A stretch of 31,836 nucleotides of DNA from Prevotella sp. UBA4268 (lineage in GTDB: Bacteria; Bacteroidota; Bacteroidia; Bacteroidales; Bacteroidaceae). The DNA lies in contig DGWC01000022.1 of the NCBI GenBank assembly GCA_002395135.1, positions 10,761 through 42,596 on the forward strand. The letters run 5' to 3'. The translations under genes and the position numbers were made by a program. Numbering within the stretch: position 1 is the first letter of the stretch; every line of letters starts with the position of its first letter. Under the pieces are notes generated by a model, which saw only the letters and a program-made list of their open reading frames with translations, had not been told where the DNA came from and did no database searches. Positions 1 to 7,927 of this stretch are shown here, one piece after another.

Positions 1-632
1 TGGTCCATGCGGTAGAAGGCCAGTTTGGTGCCGTTAGGACTCCAGAACAAACCGCCGCTGATGCCGAATTCATCGCGGTGTACGCTCTGGCCGTATACGA
101 TTTCACGGCTTCCGTCGGTGGTTATCTGCTCGCTATTGCCTTTTGAATCGGCCACAAAAAGATTGTCGCCCTTCACGTAGGCCATATATAAAGAGGTGTA
201 GTTCAGGTCTTCTGCCTGCACCTTGTCGCGGTTGTATTTGACGAGGTCTCCGCTCCTCCAGTCAAGCAGCATGCGTTCCTTGCCGTTGATGAGCAGTACC
301 TGTGTTTTCCCGGGGTAGGGGAAGGAGGCATTGTAGAGGTGCCGCATTCTGTTGTGCTCATCGCTCTTGGTGAGCGGAGCAATCTCTTCAAGCGTGAAGA
401 GCGTGGTTTCCTTGCCTGTTTTCTTGTCCACTATGGCACAATGATCACTGTCCAGCCTGACCAGTTCGTCTCCCCACCATGTGAGGAAACGGTTCTCGGG
501 TGTCATCTTGCTGTAGTTGGTGCCGCCGAAGTTCAGGTCTTCGAGTGTGAACTCTTTCTGTGCGCTCATCGTAAATGGAATAAGGGTAAGCATGGCAGCA
601 AGTGCCATGGTCATGGTATTAGTCTTCAACAT
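1..632 (-). CDS. DPP IV-like S9 peptidase, N-terminal part (runs off window)
   Basis: This is the N-terminal 210 residues of a dipeptidyl-peptidase IV-like serine peptidase of family S9; the 3' end lies beyond the window. The start is ATG at 632-630, followed by a signal peptide of about 25 residues ending in FTMSAQ, so the product should reach the periplasm. The mature part begins FTLEDLNFGG and contains TWWGD and, near the window edge, VHRDEFGI and FWSPNGTKLAFYRMD, which are typical of the beta-propeller domain of Bacteroidota DPP IV. The catalytic Ser-Asp-His domain would be downstream and is not visible. The start codon lies inside the end of the methyltransferase gene (14-nt overlap), so the two are probably co-transcribed and translationally coupled. 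DPP IV enzymes release X-Pro dipeptides, which fits peptide feeding in Prevotella. Confidence 0.85.
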   Translation of the reverse strand, partial: MLKTNTMTMALAAMLTLIPFTMSAQKEFTLEDLNFGGTNYSKMTPENRFLTWWGDELVRLDSDHCAIVDKKTGKETTLFTLEEIAPLTKSDEHNRMRHLYNASFPYPGKTQVLLINGKERMLLDWRSGDLVKYNRDKVQAEDLNYTSLYMAYVKGDNLFVADSKGNSEQITTDGSREIVYGQSVHRDEFGISGGLFWSPNGTKLAFYRMD

Positions 633-2286
633 CGTATGAATCGTTTTTATTACTGTTCCTTCTGGTGTTATTATTCTCTTTCCTGCCGAACCGCTTGCCG
701 TCCTTGCTGCGAAAATCGCTCTTTCCCCAGCCGCCTTTCTTGTTACGAAAATCGCCCTTTCCGCGAGCATCTCTCTTGTCGCGGAAGTCTTTCTTGCCAC
801 GGAATCCTTCACGGTCGTCTGCATCCCGTCCTCCACGAAAACCTCTACGGTCGCTGGAATCGCGCTTTCCCCGCTGGCTGTTACGCTCTTCTTCACGCTG
901 TTCCCTTTGCAACCGTTTTTCTGCCTGGTAGAGCAAACTCTCTTCGAAGGCAGGGTGATGCTTGTGGAATGTGAACGACCTGATGTCAGCATGCTCGTTT
1001 ACGGCATCTTCGTCTAACCGTTTCTTGAATTCACGATTCTTTTTGAAGCGGTGTTTTTCAGCCATTGCCTTCTTCTCATCGTCGGTTTTGAGGATGTTTC
1101 CCTCTTCGCGGAAATCTTTCAGTTTGCCAGAAAACATCTGGTATTTGCGGAATTCGCATTCCAGACTGCCGTTGAAAACCGGAATCTTAATGCTTGGACG
1201 GAGGCCGATTTGTTCGAAACACTCCTCGCGGTAACTCAATAGCCACGCCGTGTTTCCGCTGAACTCATGTTTCAGTTTCTCTCCAATCATCTTGTAGGTG
1301 GCCAGCAGATTGGGCGTGGAAATGCGCTCTCCGTAAGGAGGATTGGTGATGATGATGGCGTTTTCCTCAGGTTGCTTGAAGTCGTTGAAGTCTTGTAATT
1401 CCACGGTAATGTCGTTGGTGAGTCCGGCAGCGCGCACATTGATGCGTGCGGTGTTAACAGCCTTCATGTCATTGTCATATCCGTAGATGTGATGAACGAA
1501 CTCTCGCTCGTTGCTGTCATCGTTATAAATCTCGTCGAACAGGTCTGCATCGAAGTCTGGCCACTTCTCAAAGGCGAACTCTTTGCGGAAAATACCCGGA
1601 GACATATTACGTGCGATGAGGGCAGCCTCGATTAGCAGTGTTCCAGAACCACACATCGGGTCAATGAAATCAGTCTCTCCCTTCCATCCGCTCATCAGAA
1701 TCATGCCTGCAGCAAGCACCTCGTTGAGAGGAGCCTCCACAGATTGCTGCCTGTAGCCGCGGCGATGCAGGCTCTCTCCGCTTGAGTCAAGGCAGAGCGT
1801 GGCATGGTCGTCGGCAATGTGAATGTGCAGTCTCATGTCGGGATTCGTAATACTCACGTTGGGGCGTGTGCCGTCTTTTTCACGGAACTGGTCAACAATG
1901 GCGTCTTTCACCTTGTATGCCACGAACTTGGAATGGCGGAATTCTTCTGAAAAGACGACGGAATCGACGGCGAATGTCTTCTTCACGTCGAGGTAGAGGC
2001 TCCAGTCTATCTTCTTCACCTCATTGTATACATCGTCGGCACTTAATGCCTTGAAATGCAGAATGGGTTTTAAGATGCGGATGGCTGTATGCAACTGGAA
2101 GTTGGCGCGATACATCATTTCTTTGTTTCCTGTAAAAGATACCATGCGTCGGCCTATCTGCACGTTGTCGGCACCTATTTCTATCAGTTCCTGCGCCAGC
2201 ACGGGCTCCAGTCCCATGAATGTTTTTGCAATAAGTTCAAACTGGTCACTGCCTGAAGCAACCGTCTTTTCAAATTCTTGTTCCAT
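619..2286 (-). CDS. THUMP-domain class I SAM-dependent rRNA methyltransferase (RlmL-type)
   Basis: This 555-residue protein is related to the N-terminal (RlmL) half of E. coli RlmKL, which makes m2G2445 in 23S rRNA. A THUMP RNA-binding region covers about residues 45-165. The Rossmann methyltransferase domain follows, with the SAM-binding motif DPMCGSGT at 209-216 and the catalytic NPPYGER at 315-321. The RlmK half is absent, as is usual in Bacteroidota. From about residue 455 to the end there is a charged, disordered tail with repeated RGF/RGG/GDFR/KKDF units, very rich in Arg, Lys, Gly and Asp; it may bind RNA. The gene overlaps the start of the downstream DPP IV gene and has its own promoter near 2486-2516, leaving a leader of about 190 nt. 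The exact target nucleotide is inferred from the family. Confidence 0.88.
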   Translation of the reverse strand: MEQEFEKTVASGSDQFELIAKTFMGLEPVLAQELIEIGADNVQIGRRMVSFTGNKEMMYRANFQLHTAIRILKPILHFKALSADDVYNEVKKIDWSLYLDVKKTFAVDSVVFSEEFRHSKFVAYKVKDAIVDQFREKDGTRPNVSITNPDMRLHIHIADDHATLCLDSSGESLHRRGYRQQSVEAPLNEVLAAGMILMSGWKGETDFIDPMCGSGTLLIEAALIARNMSPGIFRKEFAFEKWPDFDADLFDEIYNDDSNEREFVHHIYGYDNDMKAVNTARINVRAAGLTNDITVELQDFNDFKQPEENAIIITNPPYGERISTPNLLATYKMIGEKLKHEFSGNTAWLLSYREECFEQIGLRPSIKIPVFNGSLECEFRKYQMFSGKLKDFREEGNILKTDDEKKAMAEKHRFKKNREFKKRLDEDAVNEHADIRSFTFHKHHPAFEESLLYQAEKRLQREQREEERNSQRGKRDSSDRRGFRGGRDADDREGFRGKKDFRDKRDARGKGDFRNKKGGWGKSDFRSKDGKRFGRKENNNTRRNSNKNDSYDVED

Positions 2287-2402
2287 GATTATACTCAGTA
2301 TCTATAGTGTTTTTTCTCTTTTGCTGATACCATACGGACGGACTGCTTACTCGCAGACAAGGAAAAAGAGATGCTCTCATCTTCAGATGGAGCCGAAGGC
2401 AG

Positions 2403-2418
2403 CGGCTGTAAACAGCCG
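2403..2418. other. Perfect hairpin in methyltransferase leader
   Basis: CGGCTG (2403-2408), a four-base loop, then CAGCCG (2413-2418). On the minus-strand transcript it lies roughly 120-135 nt upstream of the methyltransferase start codon. No T-run follows directly, so it is not a classical terminator; its role is unknown. Confidence 0.5.
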
Positions 2419-2485
2419 TGGTGGGAATCCGCGTTAAGTTGTCCGTGCTCATTAACGATAATTAATTGTATCAGAAAAACTTGTG

Positions 2486-2516
2486 CAAAGGTATAAAAAA
2501 AACTTGGTTCTCACAA
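2486..2516 (-). promoter_or_regulatory. Bacteroidota promoter for the methyltransferase operon
   Basis: On the minus strand TACCTTTG (2493-2486) matches the -7 consensus TAnnTTTG exactly. A TTGTG sequence at 2516-2512 sits about 19 nt upstream, where the -33 TTTG/TTG box is expected. Transcription would start near 2480, giving a leader of about 190 nt before the ATG at 2286. Confidence 0.6.
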
Positions 2517-2662
2517 CTTTTTGGATATATCTTTCAGCGAAACGGCAAAAAAGTTGATGAATGGCAGTTGACTTTAGGGCTGTGCATGTTCAGAAAACTT
2601 AAACACATCTAAAAGTTTGCTATTTTCTGTTTCTATTCTCATGAAATGTTATAAATAATGTT

Positions 2663-2670
2663 TATCTTTG
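2663..2670 (+). promoter_or_regulatory. -7 element for the nucleotidyltransferase operon
   Basis: TATCTTTG matches TAnnTTTG. A start near 2677 gives a leader of about 50 nt before the ATG at 2729. I do not see a clear -33 TTTG at the right distance, so only the -7 box supports this. Confidence 0.55.
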
Positions 2671-2728
2671 CACCCTGAAATACGGGGGCGGGCAAAAACG
2701 AAGCCTGCTCTGCATTGTAGAACTGTCT

Positions 2729-3460
2729 ATGAAGTATGCAATCATTGCTGCGGGCGAAGGCTCCAGGCTCGCTGCGGAGAACATAACGGCTGCAAAGCCG
2801 CTCGTGAAAGTGCATGGCGAGGCGCTGATAGACCGTCTGATAAGGATATTCATGCAGAACCATGCTGAGGAAATCACGGTGGTATGCAACGAGCAGGCCG
2901 GTTCCGTGGTGCAGCATCTGGATGACATCCGACGCAAAGGCATCGGCGGAGTGAGCGTTCCGTTGCGTTTCCTTAAACGGCAGACACCCAGCAGCATGCA
3001 TAGTTTTTACGAAATGAGCCATTGTCTCTGCGATGCTCCATTCGTGATGACCACTGTTGACACGGTTTTCCGAGAGCATGAGTTCGCCCGTTATATTTCC
3101 GCGTTTGAACGGATTCTTAGCGATGGCGTGTCAGACGGACTGATGGGCGTTACAGACTATGTTGATGATGAGAGGCCGCTCTATGTGGAAACAGATGGAA
3201 AAGGCCTGATTACAGGCTTCTACGATGCTGGCAACAAGCAGTGCCGCTATGTCTCTGCAGGTATTTATGGCCTTACTCCCCCGATGATTCGCACACTCCA
3301 TAACTGTGTAGATACAGGGGAGATGCGCATGCGCAACTATCAGCGGGCGCTGATACGCGATGGTTTCAGGCTGAATGCTTACCCCTTCACCCATGTCATC
3401 GATATCGACCACGCTCGCGACATTGCAAGTGCTGAGTATTTTCTTAATCAAGAAGAATGA
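2729..3460 (+). CDS. NTP-transferase (putative sugar/inositol-phosphate cytidylyltransferase)
   Basis: This 243-residue protein is a nucleotidyltransferase of the GT-A/NTP-transferase fold. The nucleotide-binding loop IIAAGEGSRL is at residues 5-14, the family signature KPLVKVHGEALIDR at 23-36, and a probable metal-binding Asp in VDTVF at about 111. Such enzymes join a phosphorylated alcohol or sugar to an NTP, releasing pyrophosphate. No membrane segment or signal peptide is seen, so it is cytosolic. It is the first gene of an operon: its TGA overlaps the ATG of the ATP-grasp gene (ATGA at 3457-3460), and a CDP-alcohol phosphotransferase follows. The context suggests it makes a CDP-alcohol used by that membrane enzyme, with CDP-inositol the favoured candidate. 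CDP-choline, CDP-glycerol or a sugar nucleotide cannot be excluded. Confidence 0.8.
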   Translation: MKYAIIAAGEGSRLAAENITAAKPLVKVHGEALIDRLIRIFMQNHAEEITVVCNEQAGSVVQHLDDIRRKGIGGVSVPLRFLKRQTPSSMHSFYEMSHCLCDAPFVMTTVDTVFREHEFARYISAFERILSDGVSDGLMGVTDYVDDERPLYVETDGKGLITGFYDAGNKQCRYVSAGIYGLTPPMIRTLHNCVDTGEMRMRNYQRALIRDGFRLNAYPFTHVIDIDHARDIASAEYFLNQEE

Positions 3461-4302
3461 CAGAAACGAAAAACATCATATTGGTGTATCGGGATAAACG
3501 CTTTTCTCCCAATTCCGTCGAAAAAGACAAGGCAATTCTTGACGCTGTGGGGCATGAACTGCAGCAGTCTGGAATTCAGGTCCGCTATGTGGCTGAGTGC
3601 GAAATAACGGGGCCTCTTGATGCCGACGGTTTCCTGTCAATGGGGCGTCTTGATTCCACACTTTCGTTTCTGCAGCAAAAAGAGCATGAAGGTATGCTGG
3701 TAGTCAATGGTTCCCAAGGGGTGAGAGATAATACCCGCGTTGCCTTTGACCATGTGCTTCGTAAGCACCAACTGCCCGCTGCCCCGCTTGTGGAGGTGGG
3801 CAAAGTGGCCGCAGACAGCGGAAAGTCGTTCTGGCTGAAACGCGACGAGCCTTCTTGCAATGGCAAAACGCCTGTTGTCTATGCAGATGATGTGGTTGAA
3901 CTGGCCGGTAAACTGGCGGCCATTCAGCAGCAAGGTAGGCGGCAAGTTGTGGTGACCGAGCATGTGGATGGTAGTTTGCTGAAATTCTATGGTGTACAGG
4001 GAACAGAGTTTTTTCGCTATTTCTATCCCGAGGATGATGAGACATGTGCTGGAGAAACAGCATCTGGAAGTGGAGGCACGCACCATCCTGTCCTCGATGA
4101 AGGGCTGTTGAGGCAGCAAGCCGATACGTTGTCGCGGTTGATGGATGTGAAAATCTATGGCGGTGATTGCATTGTCAGGAAAGACGGCAGTTATGCTTTC
4201 ATCGACTTTAACGACTGGCCGAGTTTTTCTCGTTGTCGCTTAGAGGCGGCAAAGGCTATTGTTTCACTTGTGCTGAGCGACCAGCGGATTATAAAAAAGT
4301 GA
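3457..4302 (+). CDS. ATP-grasp protein, ITPK-like (putative inositol or alcohol kinase)
   Basis: This 281-residue soluble protein has an ATP-grasp layout. An Asn-rich segment VNGSQGVRDN at 83-92 comes first, then a Lys-bearing strand FWLKRDEPS at 125-133, the segment VVVTEHVDGSLLKFYGV at 164-180 and the metal-binding end AFIDFNDWPSF at 247-257. The order and spacing of the last two resemble inositol-trisphosphate 5/6-kinases (ITPK), where a QEFVNH..VLFKVYVVG segment and a late ...IDIN.FPG segment bind ATP and Mg. That resemblance is from memory of the family and covers the C-terminal half only. The gene overlaps both neighbours' boundaries closely (ATGA overlap upstream, 11 nt to the next start), so it is tightly linked to a nucleotidyltransferase and a CDP-alcohol phosphotransferase. 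A kinase that supplies the phosphorylated alcohol to the nucleotidyltransferase would fit. A ligase role as in glutathione synthetase is the main alternative. Confidence 0.7.
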   Translation: MTETKNIILVYRDKRFSPNSVEKDKAILDAVGHELQQSGIQVRYVAECEITGPLDADGFLSMGRLDSTLSFLQQKEHEGMLVVNGSQGVRDNTRVAFDHVLRKHQLPAAPLVEVGKVAADSGKSFWLKRDEPSCNGKTPVVYADDVVELAGKLAAIQQQGRRQVVVTEHVDGSLLKFYGVQGTEFFRYFYPEDDETCAGETASGSGGTHHPVLDEGLLRQQADTLSRLMDVKIYGGDCIVRKDGSYAFIDFNDWPSFSRCRLEAAKAIVSLVLSDQRIIKK

Positions 4303-4313
4303 GATTTCCGACT

Positions 4314-5264
4314 ATGAATGAATACTTCAGAAAGATGCTCTATCTATCTTTTAAATCGGAAGATACAGAAGAGTGGCTTGATGTGCACTTTACGCGTCCT
4401 GTGGGGTTGGCATTTGCTTTGTTCTGGAATCGTCTCGGTGTTCATCCCAATGCCATAACTATTCTGTCAATCTGTTTGGGAATCGGTGCGGCAGTAATGT
4501 TTTACCACATTGATTTGGCACATAATCTGGCGGGTGTGGCATTGCTGATGCTGGCCAATTTCTGCGACAGTACCGATGGGCAGATGGCTCGTCTCACCGG
4601 AAAGAAGACGCTCATCGGGCGCATTCTCGACGGTTTTGCTGGTGACGTGTGGTTCTTTTGCATCTATATCGCACTGTGTTTAAGGCTCATGCCGCAGTTT
4701 ATCCCTGCGACAGGTGTGAAATGGGGGGGGGGAATATGGTTTCTTGCATTCGTGGCAGGCATTCTTTGCCATTCGCCACAGAGCAGTCTTGCCGACTATT
4801 ACCGCCAAATACACCTTTATTTCCTGAAAGGGAGCGAAGGAAGCGAACTGGATAGTTATGAACAGCAGCGCGCCGTTTGTCGGTCATTGCCAAAAAGCGA
4901 CATACTGGGCAGGCTTTTCCACTGCTTCTATGCCCGTTATTGTCGCCGTCAAGAGCGGAGCACTCCCGCTTTTCAGCGCTTTTTCAAGCAGTTCCTGCTG
5001 CTCGGTGAACGCAGCAAACCGCAGCAGGCGGTCGAAATCGGGCAACGTTTCACAGCGGGTAGCCGCCCGTTGATGAAATATGCCAATATCTTGACATTCA
5101 ATGTGCGTGCCATCACGCTCTATGTCAGTTGCCTGCTCAACATTCCATGGGTGTATTTCCTGGTTGAAATAACAGTACTCACAGTGCTCTATGCATATAT
5201 GCACAGGCGGCACGAGCGGCTTTGTGACAAGTTGTATGAATTAACAAAGAAAGTAACAGAATAA
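4314..5264 (+). CDS. CDP-alcohol phosphotransferase, integral membrane (putative PI synthase of the CDP-inositol type)
   Basis: This is a polytopic membrane enzyme of 316 residues. The frame is open from 4233, but ATG at 4314 begins a natural N-terminus (MNEYFRKMLYL) just after the upstream stop, so I chose it. The family signature DG-x2-AR-x8-G-x3-D is complete (DSTDGQMAR ... GRILD). The last Asp, however, sits one residue late (D-x4-D in LDGFAGD instead of D-x3-D). The enzyme would transfer a phospho-alcohol between a CDP-carrier and a lipid or alcohol acceptor. Next to a nucleotidyltransferase, it could use a CDP-headgroup such as CDP-inositol and diacylglycerol. A run of ten G lies inside the gene at 4723-4732 and encodes Trp-Gly-Gly-Gly in the present reading. 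The next gene begins 12 nt after its stop, so both belong to one operon. Confidence 0.82.
   Translation: MNEYFRKMLYLSFKSEDTEEWLDVHFTRPVGLAFALFWNRLGVHPNAITILSICLGIGAAVMFYHIDLAHNLAGVALLMLANFCDSTDGQMARLTGKKTLIGRILDGFAGDVWFFCIYIALCLRLMPQFIPATGVKWGGGIWFLAFVAGILCHSPQSSLADYYRQIHLYFLKGSEGSELDSYEQQRAVCRSLPKSDILGRLFHCFYARYCRRQERSTPAFQRFFKQFLLLGERSKPQQAVEIGQRFTAGSRPLMKYANILTFNVRAITLYVSCLLNIPWVYFLVEITVLTVLYAYMHRRHERLCDKLYELTKKVTE
4723..4732 (+). repeat. G10 homopolymer tract inside coding sequence
   Basis: Ten consecutive G lie in the CDP-alcohol phosphotransferase gene. With ten (or 10 plus/minus 3) the frame is intact. With nine the frame meets TGA at 4825-4827, and with eleven it stops near 4855, truncating the protein to about 170-180 of 316 residues. 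The tract therefore has the form of a slipped-strand contingency locus. Confidence 0.9.
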
Positions 5265-5276
5265 AAACATACGGGT

Positions 5277-7820
5277 TTGAAAAAGATTTTCCTAATAATT
5301 TTGTGGGTCGCAGTATGCGTACCAGCCATAGCACAGAATATCAAGGGTGTGATAATAGACGACAATACGGGCGACAGCATACCCCACGCTAGTGCTTTGT
5401 ATAAAGGACATCATGTGATGGTGAGCAGTGATGCTGCCGGAAAATTCTCAATTGTCCGTAAAAACGGATGGTATCTTACATTCAGTGCTGTGGGATACAA
5501 GCCGTTGCGCGTGCTTATAGGCAAGAATTCGCCTGATTTCATGCGCATTACGCTCAAACCAGAAGTAAGTCAGTTGCAGAATGTGACGGTCACGGGCAGC
5601 CGTAATCGCTACAGCCGCAAGGACAATCCCGCCGTAGAACTAATGCGAAAGGTAATCGCAGCCAAGAAGAAAGCCGATTTGAAGAACCATGATTTCTATC
5701 AATACAACAATTACCAGAAAATTACTTTTGGCCTGAACGACCTGTCGCCAACAGACTTGCAGTCGGGAATGTTCAAGAGACATAAATGGTTGCTCGACCA
5801 TGTGGAGGTGTGTAACTATAACAACAAACTCATACTGCCCATCTCCGTAGACGAAACGGTTACCCAGAAACTATACCGCAAGAATCCGCACACGGAGAAA
5901 AGCATCATCAAAGGTGAGAATTCATCGGGTGTGAACGAGGTGTTCCAGACGGGTGACATCCTCGACAACGTGCTGAAAGAGGTTTTCACAGACATTGATA
6001 TCTATAAAGACGAGGTGCGGCTCTTCCAGTATCCTTTCACCAGTCCTATCGGAAAAGACGCCATCGCCTTCTATCGCTATTACATCACAGATACACTCTA
6101 CGTGGACAACGACCGCTGCATCCTGCTCGATTTTCTGCCGAACAATAAGCAGGACTTCGGTTTCCGCGGCCAACTCTATGTGCTCGACGACTCTACTTAT
6201 CAAGTGAAGCGGTGCGAACTCACCATTCCCAAGCAGTCGGGTGTGAACTGGGTTGACAACATGAAGTGTACGCAGGAGTTCACGAAGTTGGATAACGGCG
6301 AGCGGGTGCTGACGGTTGACGACATGATGGTGGAACTATCAGCATTGAAAAACCTGGCCAAGGCCGTGGTGATACGCACTACGCGGCGCAGCGACTATGC
6401 CTTTGACGAACTGCCCCCAGCCCTTTTGCGCGGCAGCAAGGCCGTTAGGAAAGATAGTTACGCACAGATGCAGGGCGATGCTTTCTGGAATAAGTACCGC
6501 CAAGTGGAACTTACCAAGAGCGAGAGTTCGATGGATCTCTTCATCAAACGTCTGGAGCAGATGAAAGGATTCAAATACGTAATCTTCGGATTGCGTGCAC
6601 TGATAGAGAATTTCGTGGAAACCGGTACAAAGGAACATCCCAGTAAAGTGGATATTGGCCCGATTAACACCATGATTTCGCATAACTTCTACGACGGACT
6701 GCGCTTGCGTGGAAGTGCGCAGACCACAGCCAACTTGAATCCGCATCTCTTCCTGAAGGGTTATTATGCCCATGGATTCGACTCAAAACAGGACTATTAC
6801 AATGCCGAAGTGATATGGTCGTTCAACAAAAAGGAATATCTGCCTCGCGAATTTCCCAAGCAGACGCTCTCGCTGGCTTTCTCTCGCGACGTGGCAATGC
6901 CTTCCGACAAGTTCATCCAGACTGATAAGGACAATGTGTTCACATCGTTCAAGACCACGGAAATAGACAAAATGTTCCTATATAACCGGCAGGAACTCAG
7001 TTTTGAATTGGAGCAGGAGTGGGGATTCAAGGTGTTTGCCTCTGCCAAGAGAGAGAAGGCCGATCCTATAGGTAAAATCTCGTTCCGCAATCTTGATGGA
7101 ACCGTTCAGCCTTATGTCAGGTATACCGAGGCAACAGTGGGATTGCGCTTCGCGCCAGGTGAGGTCTTCATCAACACCAAACAGCATCGCTGGCCGCTAA
7201 ACCTCGATGCTCCTGTGTTCCGCATACAGCACACTATGGGTTTTGATGGTTTTCTCAGCGGACAATATCGCTATAACTTTACCGAGGGCGAGTTATACAA
7301 GCGTTTCTGGATGCCTATGAACTGGGGAAAAATAGACATGCGCATCAAAGCGGGTGCTCAATGGAACCAGGTTCCTTATCCTTTGCTCATCATGCCAGTG
7401 GCTAACCTGTCGTATATTATAGAAGAGCAGACCTTCAACCTCATCAACAACATGGAGTTCCTGAACGACCGCTATGCGTCGCTTGAGATGTCGTGGGACA
7501 TGAACGGCAAATTGCTCAACCGAATCCCGTTGATCAAGAAACTGAAATGGCGTGAATTCTTCGGCGTGAAGTGCCTTTGGGGTGCGCTAACTGACAAGAA
7601 CAATCCCTATCTGGCGCAAAACGCTGGTAGCAACGTGCTCATGGAGTTCCCCGACGGTTGCAATGTGATGGACAAGCATAAGCCTTATATTGAAATTTGC
7701 GCAGGCATTCACAACATCTTCAAACTGCTGCACGTGGAATATGTTCGCCGATTGAATTACCTGGAACTGCCAACGGCTCAGAAAGATGGCATCCGCTTCA
7801 TGATACGTACTACTTTCTGA
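5277..7820 (+). CDS. DUF5686 outer-membrane protein with carboxypeptidase-regulatory-like domain
   Basis: This 847-residue protein starts with TTG at 5277. There is no ATG between the in-frame TAA at 5262 and this codon, and a good signal peptide (KKIFLIILWVAVCVPAIAQ) follows it immediately. Residues about 20-105 form a CarboxypepD_reg-like beta-sandwich (IKGVIIDDNTGDSIPHAS ... GYKPLRV). The rest matches the DUF5686 type, a large predicted beta-barrel-like region common in Bacteroidota and ending in ...GIRFMIRTTF. The function of the family is not established. It begins 12 nt after the phosphotransferase stop, so it is the last gene of the lipid operon. Outer-membrane placement of a product, or transport linked to the lipid, is a possibility from context only. 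Confidence 0.8.
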   Translation: MKKIFLIILWVAVCVPAIAQNIKGVIIDDNTGDSIPHASALYKGHHVMVSSDAAGKFSIVRKNGWYLTFSAVGYKPLRVLIGKNSPDFMRITLKPEVSQLQNVTVTGSRNRYSRKDNPAVELMRKVIAAKKKADLKNHDFYQYNNYQKITFGLNDLSPTDLQSGMFKRHKWLLDHVEVCNYNNKLILPISVDETVTQKLYRKNPHTEKSIIKGENSSGVNEVFQTGDILDNVLKEVFTDIDIYKDEVRLFQYPFTSPIGKDAIAFYRYYITDTLYVDNDRCILLDFLPNNKQDFGFRGQLYVLDDSTYQVKRCELTIPKQSGVNWVDNMKCTQEFTKLDNGERVLTVDDMMVELSALKNLAKAVVIRTTRRSDYAFDELPPALLRGSKAVRKDSYAQMQGDAFWNKYRQVELTKSESSMDLFIKRLEQMKGFKYVIFGLRALIENFVETGTKEHPSKVDIGPINTMISHNFYDGLRLRGSAQTTANLNPHLFLKGYYAHGFDSKQDYYNAEVIWSFNKKEYLPREFPKQTLSLAFSRDVAMPSDKFIQTDKDNVFTSFKTTEIDKMFLYNRQELSFELEQEWGFKVFASAKREKADPIGKISFRNLDGTVQPYVRYTEATVGLRFAPGEVFINTKQHRWPLNLDAPVFRIQHTMGFDGFLSGQYRYNFTEGELYKRFWMPMNWGKIDMRIKAGAQWNQVPYPLLIMPVANLSYIIEEQTFNLINNMEFLNDRYASLEMSWDMNGKLLNRIPLIKKLKWREFFGVKCLWGALTDKNNPYLAQNAGSNVLMEFPDGCNVMDKHKPYIEICAGIHNIFKLLHVEYVRRLNYLELPTAQKDGIRFMIRTTF

Positions 7821-7848
7821 TTTCGTGAGAAGAGTATTCCTGTCATTG

Positions 7849-7870
7849 ATGCTTATACATGAAGCATTTT
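7849..7870. terminator. Weak terminator-like hairpin between convergent operons
   Basis: ATGCTT (7849-7854), a 7-nt loop and AAGCAT (7862-7867) run into TTTT on the plus strand, 28 nt after the DUF5686 stop. The stem is only 6 bp and AT-rich, so this is a tentative call. The rest of the 107-bp convergent spacer shows nothing else. Confidence 0.35.
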
Positions 7871-7927
7871 GAAACATAGGCTTGATGTAGCCGTTCCTTT
7901 TTGTGGGCGGGATGTGATCTTTCTGCT

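Larger units (their letters stand above)
2287..2728. other. Divergent intergenic region with structured minus-strand leader
   Basis: This 442-bp spacer separates the minus-strand methyltransferase from the plus-strand nucleotidyltransferase. Its left half (2287-2480) would be the transcribed leader of the methyltransferase. It holds a perfect 6-bp hairpin with a 4-nt loop at 2403-2418 and a smaller possible stem at about 2370-2382 followed by a T-run on the minus strand. The right half is AT-rich and carries the promoters of both operons. I see no convincing small ORF and no riboswitch class that I recognise. Confidence 0.6.

Noticed and set aside
2639..3079. Minus-strand frame of 146 residues across the nucleotidyltransferase promoter
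   Set aside because: Overlaps the conserved start of the nucleotidyltransferase and its promoter; no recognisable protein features.
4723..4855. Real frameshift in the CDP-alcohol phosphotransferase
   Set aside because: With ten G the reading frame is continuous and family-like segments lie on both sides, so the gene is intact in this copy.
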